This document shows positions 11,765-21,173 of a stretch of DNA of 64,000 nucleotides, in pieces. Both the position numbers and the translations under genes were made by a program. The notes beneath the pieces are model-generated. The model was given only the letters and a program-made list of their open reading frames with translations. It made no database searches and was not told where the DNA came from. Numbering within the stretch: position 1 is the stretch's first letter; the number at the start of each line of letters is the position of its first letter. This DNA comes from Cichorium intybus (taxonomy: Eukaryota > Streptophyta > Magnoliopsida > Asterales > Asteraceae): contig CM042016.1 of the NCBI GenBank assembly GCA_023525715.1, positions 81,575,382-81,639,381 on the forward strand. Reading direction: 5' to 3'.

Positions 11765-13177
11765 GAACATGCGTACACACATACGTTCCTTCTTCTAGTG
11801 TATACGCCCTAAGGGATTTAACGATCTCGAATCGTTACCGCCTTGCTTGTACCCCGACACTTTTGAAACAATTCTCGAGTTCGGAGGACATGTCAGCAAA
11901 CGTCATGTTATCAATCTCACTACATCGGGATCGTAGTGAAGGAGGAGTAGGAGAAATGTTTGTGTTTAGATTTGACATCTATAAGACAAAGGTTTTTAGT
12001 TAGTTTGAGTTTTAATCCTTAAAAATAATTATCCAATTATTATTTACTAAGGCTAGCATCCAAAATCTTCCACTTATGATGTGAAGAGGGATGCCGTAAT
12101 CATACCATAATGGTCATTAAGGTAGGTAAAACTCTTTACCAATTTCAATCATTATGAAATTCCTAGATCTGTGAGATTTATTGACTAGTTTCAATATCAT
12201 GTTAATCTCGATTGTGCTCATCCCAAATACATGACAGGGATGTCATGGATCATGGATCAGATGGTGAATCAACCATGCAGAACCCGCGTGATGTCCGGCT
12301 CAAGATACGCTTCAGAATCGCGAGTGCCACATCACCCCCAACTATGACCTTAACTCACGTGTCGGTTAACCAAACAGCTCCGCCAGCATATTATAAAGAG
12401 AATGTGCATTTCTCATGGATAGCAGATACTTCACATTTGTATTATAATTAAAACGAGACTTTTCTTTTAATATTTTAAGTTAATACTTTTAACTTAGAGA
12501 AACATTGCCCTATCAAACCCTTTCGGTAACTCCACATAGAAAAAAGTGTTGGGTGGTGAGGGTGGTAGGCAATGAATGCCATTTAAAAACAAACCTCATT
12601 TGGATTCATAAGAATCCTCCTTCAAACCTCATACACAATTTTATGGGTGAGCCTAGTCATGGTTTGACCAATGTTTTTGCCTTAATTAATTCTTTTTTAT
12701 ATATAGATATTGTTCTAAAATATAAATGTATTTTAAACAATTTAAAATATCTTATTTATCAATTAATTCAATTAATACACCTTTAATAATTAATTATAAA
12801 TAAATCCCTAATAGAAATAATAATATTAAGGCAATAAAGAAAATAAGGCAAGTAAGCAAGTTCGAAAACTTGCAAGGTAAGCAAGGGATTAACCCTAGCC
12901 GCCAGGTAGCATGCAAAAGCCAAGGAAACCCTTCCTAAACCCTAAAAATTTCGACAAAAGACATGGAGGCACAAGAAACCAACACTTTTCGATTTTAAAA
13001 AGCATGCATATGAATTTTTCAAGTTTCTAGCATAAACCCTAAGAACATAACATGTTAAATCAAATAAGTCTAGCATAAACCCTATGTAATTTTCCAGATT
13101 AACAAGTAGCATGAAATCATATTTAGCAGTTTAAGATCAAAGTGAAAATAACATATGGACAGAGGCTCTGATACCAC
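11765..13177 (-). mobile_element. copia remnant, gag N-terminal part and leader
   Basis: The minus strand from about 11930 to 11765 reads SSELENCFKSVGVQ… LEEGTYVCTHV and joins, across element 1, to HKMKSYIDRM at 3830, the copia gag. Beyond 11950 there is roughly 1.2 kb of leader-like sequence without open coding frames. It ends at a PBS at 13165-13176. The first five bases (GAACA) are the right target duplication of element 1. Confidence 0.75.
13165..13176 (-). other. primer binding site of the copia element
   Basis: The plus strand reads GCTCTGATACCA, so the minus strand has TGGTATCAGAGC, one or a few bases from the LTR that begins about 13178. Confidence 0.9.
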
Positions 13178-13823
13178 TATTGGGATTCGATCATATAAAC
13201 ATAAATATATGCAGCGGAAGACTTAACAAGATCAAATAACATAAATATCTATGAACAGAGTTCAGGATCATGTAGTTCATATCAGTTATAGCAACTTTAA
13301 ACATAAACAGAATGTACCTCATATAATCTCCTTATTTGATTTTTGGTTAATTCAACCTTGCACTTGATAAACAGGATCCAAAGTAGAATCCCTCTGATGA
13401 TTCACACCCAGGAACTCCAGAAAACCAGACAGACAGAACTTCCACTTTGGAAGGAGGCAAAAACCTCAAACCCTATAGAGGGATGAGGATTTTCGTAGAA
13501 AGGGGGAATGGAAGGGTTTTGGCCGCTCAAAGTATAGAATGGGATGCCTTAGGGTTTCCCCAAGGCCTCTATTTATACCAGAGGGCTCCTAAGGTTTCAA
13601 ACTTAAGGAGCCTTTTGGCGGTCGCATCCCTGGACTTGTTTCTATTAATTAACTCTTTAATTAATTAAAATCCACTCTCTTAATTAATTTCTATAAATTA
13701 ATTCCAAATTAATTTACTGCTTCAGTTTCTAATTATTTTATTTCTCAATAAATTAATAAAATAATCATCCTTTTGTATTTTATGACTTTGTTTGTTTTTC
13801 TGGGTCATGAGGGCAACCCAACA
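13178..13823 (-). repeat. copia 5' LTR (about 646 bp)
   Basis: On the minus strand it begins TGTTGGGTTGCCC (13823) and ends near CGAATCCCAATA (13178), giving the TGTTGGG…CCCAA ends typical of copia LTRs. It abuts the PBS. The exact inner edge is uncertain by a few bases because the terminal CA has changed to TA. The matching left LTR is not recognisable in the window. Confidence 0.75.
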
Positions 13824-14460
13824 GGACCCTGCTATTATTAGAAATATTACCAAGTTGATGACCTTGGACACTATTCGAACAACACACACATTGGTAAAAG
13901 CTTGTCTCTAATGCCAACAACTCGAAAATATTTCAAAAAGGGACCAAATGCCATTGAATATGATTTTGGTGGTTAACTCCTTCGATGTATGGGGGATCGA
14001 CTTCATGGGCCCTTTTCCTACGTTACATGAATATGTATACTTTTTGGTGTCCGTCGATTATGTCTCCAAATGGATAGAAGCTGAGGCAACCAAAACCAAC
14101 TATCATCAAGTGGTGTGCAAATTTATGAAGAATAACATCTTTTCTAGGCACGGTGTCCCGATAATGATTATTAGTGATGGTGGTTAGCACTTCAAGAGTT
14201 TCAAGTTTGGTCAGCTACTGAGACAATATGGCATCAACCATCGGATTGCCACACCCTACCACCCGCAAACGAGCGGACAAGTCGAAGTCTCCATTCGCCA
14301 GATCAAGGAAATCCTGCAGAAGACTGTACGTCCAATCGAAAGGACTAATCGCAACGATTGGAAGATGCATTATGGGCATATCGGACAGCCTTCAAGACAC
14401 CAATAGGAACGACACTGTATCAATTGGTCTTTGTAAAGGGATGTTACTTACCAGTAGAAC
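13824..14460 (+). pseudogene. Athila/Tat-like Ty3-gypsy integrase fragment
   Basis: From about 13890 the plus strand reads a zinc-binding tail (CLQCQQ), then WGIDFMGPFPT, SVDYVSKWIEAEATKT, IFSRHGVP and IISDGG, then after an in-frame TAG at 14185-14187 HF, and YHPQTSGQVEVS and LPVELA. This is the integrase core and following region of Athila/Tat-type gypsy elements, with the D and second D of the catalytic triad visible. The stop in place of the usual Thr (SDGGTHF) and later frame changes make it dead. No LTR can be assigned to it with certainty. Confidence 0.8.
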
Positions 14461-15036
14461 TGGCCATGTGGGCTGAGAGTCCTTAGGGGTTAGTATGGCG
14501 GGAATAGCCCGATGGTCTGTAGATACGTCGTGTGCTAGGTGTTGGACCCATATTGTATATATACACTTTGATAGAGTGCATGTGGGCTGGAAGACCTACG
14601 GTTGGGACTGGGTGCTTCATTCTTCTGGGTTTATACCCTCGTGTCTCTGCCGAGATGGTGCGTGTTGGACAGGGTAGCCTTGGGCAGTAGGAACCTTCTG
14701 GCGATAAGCGTCGGAAGCTTGTAGGACATCATGGATTTGGGGGTGTAGATCGTTGTTATTCGATTATGTTTTGGGAAATGGTTGTTGGGCGTGCATCGCA
14801 ATATCAGATCTTTGTTGACTAAGTGGGTTGTAGGTGAGTCAGACGGGCTTGTTTCTTACGATTATCAGGTTCATCCGATGTGACTTCTGATACCTTATGT
14901 AATAAGGGTTGTATGCTTTTCATTGTTCGTGTTTGCGAATCATTGATCTTCGTATAAGATAGTTGTCAGCTCAATGTTAGGGGCAAGAATGGCATGAATG
15001 TGCCAGAGCGGGCGTGAGGATTTGGTAAGAAGGTCG
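14461..15036 (+). other. Gypsy-type remnant, non-coding
   Basis: About 575 bp with words such as ATGTGGGCTGGAAGACCTACGG, which resemble the 3' untranslated region of plant gypsy elements. It ends at the insertion of element 2; the interrupted sequence resumes at 24128. No reading frame of any known domain was found. Confidence 0.4.
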
Positions 15037-15041
15037 TACAT
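15037..15041. repeat. target site duplication of element 2, left copy (TACAT)
   Basis: TACAT stands directly before TGTGACA at 15042 and again directly after TGTGACA at 24128-24132. This shows that 15042-24127 inserted as a single unit. Confidence 0.92.
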
Positions 15042-17855
15042 TGTGACAACTGTCAAATTAAGTCAACAAAAGTCAACTCAAGTCAGTCAAAGCGTACATT
15101 AGGTCAATATGTGAAATGCAAATTTCATAACCTCTACGATATATTATTAGATATTATAATACTACTTACGCTAATTCAAATGAATTATACGAACAAACGC
15201 TATTAAGTTAGATTTTTATTTTGTATAAATAATTAGAAAAAAAAAATCGTCGTGAATAGTGTCCGACGTGAACAGTAACCCGGTGTGAATAGTGTTTTGT
15301 GAAAAAAAAAGAAAAAAAAAAACACAATTTTCAAAGTCTAAAAGGATGGGAAGACTTTGAAATTTCCATATTTTATTTTATATATTTTTTATAATTTTAT
15401 TAAAGTGGGCCCCACTTAATTGTTTATTCATATTTATATATTTTACCCCAAAGAATTCGTATTTTCATTTCGAACACTACGTATTCAATATGTATTGTTA
15501 AGTTTATCAAAAATATTATGATTTTTTTATAAAACGAAAAATTTACCGTCAAAACCGTATCGTCGATACGAACAACCTGACATCAAAATTTAATATTATT
15601 GATATCAGTTTTATATTTAATATTTTCTTTTTCTTTAAAATGAAATTGTATTTACATTTAAACCCTATATTTTCATTAAACATACAATTAATACCCTTAC
15701 GTTAATTCGTTAAAGCTTTTTAGTTAAAAAGTTGATATTATTAAACTACGATTTTTGTAGATTATAGTTTTATAAACAAAAATCATTCTTTTTATATAAA
15801 AACTATTAATCTATTTAAAGAGTATTTTAAGGGTATGTTTTGTCATAAACAATTTCTAAAAGCTATAAAAGTCAAATACCTGTATCTTGAGGGCCGCTAT
15901 ACGAAAGTAAATCTACTATAAATAGAACTCAAATTCTCATAATCAAACCACACCAATACAAGCTATATACACATATCGAGAGAGTTGTAGAGATATAGCT
16001 TGAAAATATAGTAGAAAGATAGAAAAAGAGGGTTCGAGTTAGAAGCAGTAAGAGTCGGGCGATCTAACAACAATTGGTGATAAGATCATCATCGACAGAC
16101 GATCGAACAACAATTGGTGATAAGATCATCATCGACATTAAGGTGAGTTCATACCCCTTCTTTTTATCTTTATTCAAGTTTTTAAGGGGGAGAATACAAG
16201 TTACTATAAAAATAGTTATTTATAACAATAGTAAACGAAATGCGAATTTTGTAAACATCATTAAGCAACTCAATTATAATTCCAAAAATAATATCGAATG
16301 ATCTACTTACGAGGGCGGTGTCTAGGCCGATCATTTGGGCTAGGTTGTTGGATTTCCGAAAGGCTTATACGCTGAAAGGGTCCTGCCTCCCCATTTGATC
16401 TTCTACCTGGCCGTTCTTTATTTGATAGTCATGAAATATTATATTGGAATTAATAAATGGTATAACCAATTTATTACACCACTATTGTGGAGAATATATC
16501 TTAAAAGAAATTCTTTATAACCATCTAAATAAGTTATTTCACATATATTTGTAAATATATGCTTTTCACAACGGAATACTAAAAATAAACTATTATATGA
16601 ATAGTTTGTTGATACAAATGTTACTATGACGTTTTAAAGAAGACAAATAATTATATAAAATATATAATTATTATACATTACTATATTATCATGGGAAAAA
16701 TGATAATGGACAAATACAACGGTTTTTCATATACAAACTTTAACAAGTTGATTGATACATACATTTTTGTGAGACGGGTCTTCACAGTGCTTATTTAAGT
16801 ACATACTATAAGTCCTGAAATTTATAACCAGAGTCTCGGTAAGAGAGCGTGATATTTGTGTATAGATCTATACGGGATTGACAACCCCGCACCTGAGCTG
16901 CTAGCTACAGCTAGACCGACGGGTCTGAGGTGACAAATGTCATAACAGTCCGACGCCTGAAGAACGTCGAAGCAGGCCTACATGGTCACAGTATGGTTAT
17001 AGGGCGTCTCGCATGGGAAATCAACTTATTAAATTGTTTACGTCGAAATATACATTTTCAATGGCTTTATACTACAAACTATGCTATACATTTTAGTCCT
17101 TGGGTTTTAAGGACTTGGATACATTCATAAGAAAATATTGGATTTTCTTGGATTACAATACTACATTTTACAAGGAAAGAGATTCCTCATACAAGTTTTA
17201 TGGTATTAAAACTACATTTTAACAAGTTACAAATATAAGTATGGTTTTACTTATACACACTGATTCTATGGGAATTAAAACTATGTTTTATCAAAGATAT
17301 AAATATAAGTACGGTTTACTTATACATACCACTTTTGTGGAATTAAATCTACGATTCGACTACCAGTAAACGCCTATTTACACGGTTTTATACAAGAATA
17401 AAACTACGTAATACTATTTTCAAGTATACAAATACCTATACATTTTCGGTCTTTAGGTTTTAAGACTACTACTCATTTATAAGAAAATATTGGATTTTCT
17501 GGTTTCAAACACTATCTTTCTACAAGGAAAAAGGATTATGGATTTTCTCATACAAAAATCTTATGAACTCACCAACGTAATGTTGACACTCTTTCAAACT
17601 ACTTGTATTCTCAGGAAATTGATAGGGTAACTACAACCTTTGACGATGGGTCGCTATGGCGTCATACTATGTATTTTGATATCATATTGTACTTGTATTC
17701 AGAACAGACAATCTTTTGAACTATTGTAACATTTACAATTATGTATATGATGGATGTGTTTGCTTTGATCACTATTGTACAAACGTTGTTGTGATACTGT
17801 TCATGAAGTCATCCACCCTCAGACGTTTCCGCCATCGTGGTTTGGGGGTGTGACA
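15042..17855 (+). repeat. element 2 5' LTR (2814 bp)
   Basis: Starts TGTGACAACTGTCAAATTAA, ends GGGGGTGTGACA. A core promoter TATAAATAG lies at 15917-15925, and a direct duplication of about 40 bp (the word CAACAATTGGTGATAAGATC twice) lies at 16060-16138. Short open frames are without meaning. Compared with the right LTR it lacks one copy of a 143-bp segment. Confidence 0.92.
15917..15925 (+). promoter_or_regulatory. LTR TATA box (TATAAATAG)
   Basis: TATAAATAG is followed about 35 bp later by an AC-rich start-like region. It is present at the same place in the right LTR (22048-22056). Expected to drive the genomic RNA of element 2. Confidence 0.65.
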
Positions 17856-17858
17856 AAT

Positions 17859-17870
17859 TGGTATCAGAGC
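17859..17870 (+). other. primer binding site of element 2
   Basis: TGGTATCAGAGC three bases after the LTR end; the plant initiator-methionine tRNA type. It fixes the plus orientation of element 2. Confidence 0.93.
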
Positions 17871-18427
17871 ATTGTTTATAGTGAACTAAGTATATCAATC
17901 CATTTAAGATATACAACTATAAATACAATGGGACTAAAACTCTCTAAAACAATCTGTACAAAGTATACTTTAAAATACAATGATATTTTTATAAAGTATA
18001 AGTACAAGTACATACATACTAGAACAGTGTCATAACCAGAACAATACAAGAGTAATAAGATGAGTTGAACACTACGAGTAGACCTAGGTAGTTATGTAAT
18101 CATACCTAGGACAAATAGAGCCTGATCAACTGTATTTGTCCAAGGTATGACTAACATGTACTTAGAAATAATCGTAGTGAACAACAAGTCTAAAAACTTA
18201 CCAAGAACCATATACAAAGAAAACTCTAAAACAAAATATAAAGCTAAAATACTAAAGGAGTATTTTATAATACTAAAGAACCATACATCTAGACACTTTA
18301 TGTACCTCTTATACCCTTATCCTTACATAGTAGACCTGACAATTCGATAATACCTGACCAATAACTATTATCAAAAACCTTCCATCATCCCTATCAACAG
18401 TTCCATTAAACTAATATTGGTAGAAAT
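17871..18427 (+). other. element 2 leader between PBS and captured gene
   Basis: About 560 bp of AT-rich gypsy-like leader with no gag frame. A short inverted word (ACCTAGGTAGTTATGTAATCA… with CATACCTAGGACAAATA) lies near 18080-18120. The captured gene starts abruptly within the last exon near 18428-18460. Confidence 0.5.
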
Positions 18428-19769
18428 TCAATCTGAAAGCCGAAGGCGGGCTAAGTCACCTGCCAAGTCTTCTAGGTTCTCTTCACTTGTGATCTTGAGA
18501 AAATCATGGTTAAAACCACTCATAGCAGAAACAGAAGGTAGAGATTGTTGCTGTGTATGGGTCCCTGATAAGCTTCCTCCCTCTTCTGAACCTTTCTTTT
18601 CTTGTAAACAGCCTTAAAGGCAGCTTGCCTCAATCTCTTTGTGGTATCAGTTATCTTCGAACTGGAACCCTCGACTATTGCTCTTTTCTCGTTCTCTAGA
18701 CTAAGTATTACGTCTGCTCTACTAGGATTATTATCCAACTCCTGTTGCATAAATACTTTCAGTCATTACAATCTCATGATATTAAAATTAGGGAAAAAAA
18801 TACAATTCTTAACCTGAGTATGGTTAATAAGAGTTTGTAGACTCTTAATCTGTCGTCGAGGCCAACTTTTGATGCCTAACTTCCTACAGCGTTGCTTCAA
18901 TTGTGTTGATCCAACGTTGAGTTTCCTTGCAGCTTCCAAAATGGGCTTGTCAAAATGCATGGATATTGTTTCCTTACTCAAAGCATGTCTAGAACCCCTT
19001 TTTCTACGAATTTCAAAGGTTCTTGGAATCGAGGTTGAAGCGTTCTCATTTTGGATCAATTGTGTATGATCCTGATCACTAACACTTTCATTGTTACCTA
19101 TTATGGGTAATATTTCTTAATTTCCAGAATCAACCATAAACCTAGAATTCCCATTCTTGAAACTTTCTAAGTTACTTTGGATCAATTGAAAATGATCTCG
19201 ATATTGAAAACCACCCACGGACTCAGAATTCGCTGAAGCGAGTCCGATAGTGTCATCGTGGATCGACTGTATTTGATCCTGATTTTGAATGTCAGTTTGA
19301 AACCTCTGATTTGTTAGATCTACTCCACTATGCAGTATGGGCACGTTCATGCTTAGATTATCATTAGTAAGATCATCTACAAATGGATCTGTGTATAACG
19401 TATGTTAGATAATTAAGCGAAGTAAACATAAAGCTTAACAAAATGACTTAACCTGGAAGTATATATTGAGATTGCCCAACAATGATGTCTTGATTTAAAG
19501 GCAGTGGATCTTCAGGGAGAATACTCATCAGAGGAAAAACTTCAAGATCATCTTGAGGTTGATCCAGCGGTAATATATCTGGAAAATCTATACCTCACAT
19601 AAAAAAATCAAAATGCTAGAAAAAGGGATAAGAAATAAAAGGAGTTTAGGATACTATAATTACCAAACCCCAGTGGAGGTATCTGATTAAACGATAGGGA
19701 GGTACCCTCTTCCCTTAAGAAATTCAGCTCAGAGTCTGACAAATTATCCATAGGAGATCTGTTTTCCAT
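18428..19769 (-). pseudogene. RWP-RK (RKD-type) transcription factor gene copy 2, inside element 2
   Basis: Antisense to element 2. Exons: 19769-19664 (start MENRSPMDNL), 19587-19453 (FPDILPLDQ…), 19388-18814 and 18741-18428, all with GT/AG borders. Exon 3 contains a complete RWP-RK domain: ISMHFDKPILEAARKLNVG, LKQRCRKLGIK, SWPRRQIKSLQTLI; the motif is SWPRRQ in place of the usual RWPxRK/Q. Exon 4 has TKRLRQAAFKAVYKKRK, the helical stretch that follows the domain in RKD proteins; there is no PB1 domain as in NLPs. Damage: an in-frame TAA at 19119-19117 in exon 3, a one-base loss in exon 4 (near 18570) that shifts the frame, and loss of the C-terminal ~90 residues present in copy 1. A shorter product from Met at 19059 would still keep the DNA-binding domain (98 codons before the intron donor side). 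A 43-bp 'intron' removing the TAA can be drawn but is too short for a plant. Confidence 0.87.
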
Positions 19770-19849
19770 ACCTCGACTTAGAAATTTGAGATTATATAAG
19801 AATAAACTGATAGTAGGAAAGAATGAGACTGAAAAGATGTAGATATGGA

Positions 19850-20024
19850 TGATACTACATACCCGTTTATATAGTATCTTACAGCTGGAACTGAAAGGAC
19901 AACCCACGTTCTTATTACCAAAATTCAAAATATCTACAGTAGGTGCAATCTTTTCACTACCCTAATTGATATCATTTTCCAAATTCACGGCTTGACTCCG
20001 ATGAGGACGGGATAACGAAAAGAC

Positions 20025-20030
<6 letters not shown>
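19850..20030 (-). promoter_or_regulatory. captured RWP-RK promoter, copy 2
   Basis: The minus strand aligns with 6698-6875 of element 1 up to and past a TATA box (TATATAAACGGGTATGTAG, about 19875-19857), which lies about 90-100 bp upstream of the start codon at 19769. It shares GTTGTCCTTTCAGTTCCAGC with copy 1. The alignment ends at the AT microsatellite. Confidence 0.72.

Positions 20031-20120
<90 letters not shown>
20026..20120. repeat. (AT)n microsatellite
   Basis: About 95 bp of uninterrupted AT alternation, directly upstream of the captured promoter. Copy 1 does not have it at the equivalent place, so it expanded in this lineage. Open frames coding Ile-Tyr runs here are artefacts. Confidence 0.97.
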
Positions 20121-20122
<2 letters not shown>

Positions 20123-21173
20123 TCTGATAACGAAAATAGTTCAAAGAATAGTTAATTCAATTAGATAATAATCTAGTCATAAATAATGAATTAGAACCTA
20201 CTCATCTAGTATCTGTAGAACTCGTGGTTCACATGTATCTTATATGATTCCTTCCATCCTACTAGTATCAACTGTAAAATGACATCACATATCATATCTT
20301 AAACATGCTTAGGCATTTCCATAATACTTAACTCAAATGATTAAGAAATCAATAGCTAATACAAATCACAATTAGAGAATATCATATGTTATCAAACCGA
20401 AACTCCTAATTTCATGATTTTACCAAATCAACTGTTAAAACATCACAATATTTGGACTCAATACAACAAATATTAGCAACCTACATATGAGGTGAACCAA
20501 TGCATACTTTCAGATTTGGACATCTATGGTTTGAAACCCTAATACTCAAGATCATTACCCTTGTCAATTAAGAACTCGAGAATGCATTTCGGGTATTAAA
20601 TCCGACCATCCCAAACTTTTTCTACGCAAAACCCTTGATCAAAATGACAAAAATTTCACATCTTTTGCTCTGAAAATCGCCTAGGAAATTTTTGGTTCAC
20701 TGCCCGAATAACTCCCCTGAAGCAGGTTAGCGACATTAAACTTTAAAGTTAGCGTTGTTCACTTTTAAAATCCAACCCATAGTCTGAAACCGACCCGTGT
20801 AAGTCTACTGGATGTTATGGTAACTAGAACACAAACTGTTTTCATAAACGCGACCCGTGTAACTCCTACAAGGCTAAAACAGTTTCAATACACGAACCGG
20901 GAGGACGCGTGTAATTCCTCTTCGATATCTTTAAGGTTTAAACTCCTTCTAAATGAGTTTCTAATCCTCCTAATTCATATAACAAACTAGTAACTCTTAT
21001 TTATACTAAGATTAACTCAAGTTTACTTACCAAAAATATTAGGACATTAAACTCCAAAATCAAAGTGATGGAAAACTGAGAGATACCAAGCGTGGACTTG
21101 AATTTATCTAGGAACATGAGGACCAAATGAAACAGAAATACTCACAACTCTTCCCAAACCCTTGAGGATCTGA
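20121..21173. other. element 2 interior, unassigned 1-kb segment
   Basis: No coding motif on either strand. A short word GACCCGTGTAA (variants) occurs at about 20791, 20851 and 20904. It has no look of gag-pol and may be more captured host flank (upstream of the RWP-RK gene) or old element sequence. It ends GAGGATCTGA next to the right LTR, only weakly purine-rich. Confidence 0.45.

Noticed and set aside
19117..19119. The TAA in RWP-RK copy 2 as part of a small intron
   Set aside because: A GT…AG pair around it can be found, but the intron would be 43 bp, below the usual plant minimum, and copy 1 reads through this part without an intron.
18428..19769. NIN-like protein (NLP) identity for the RWP-RK genes
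   Set aside because: NLPs are long and have a PB1 domain; here the domain is followed by the short helical TKRLRQA…YKKRK region typical of RKD proteins.
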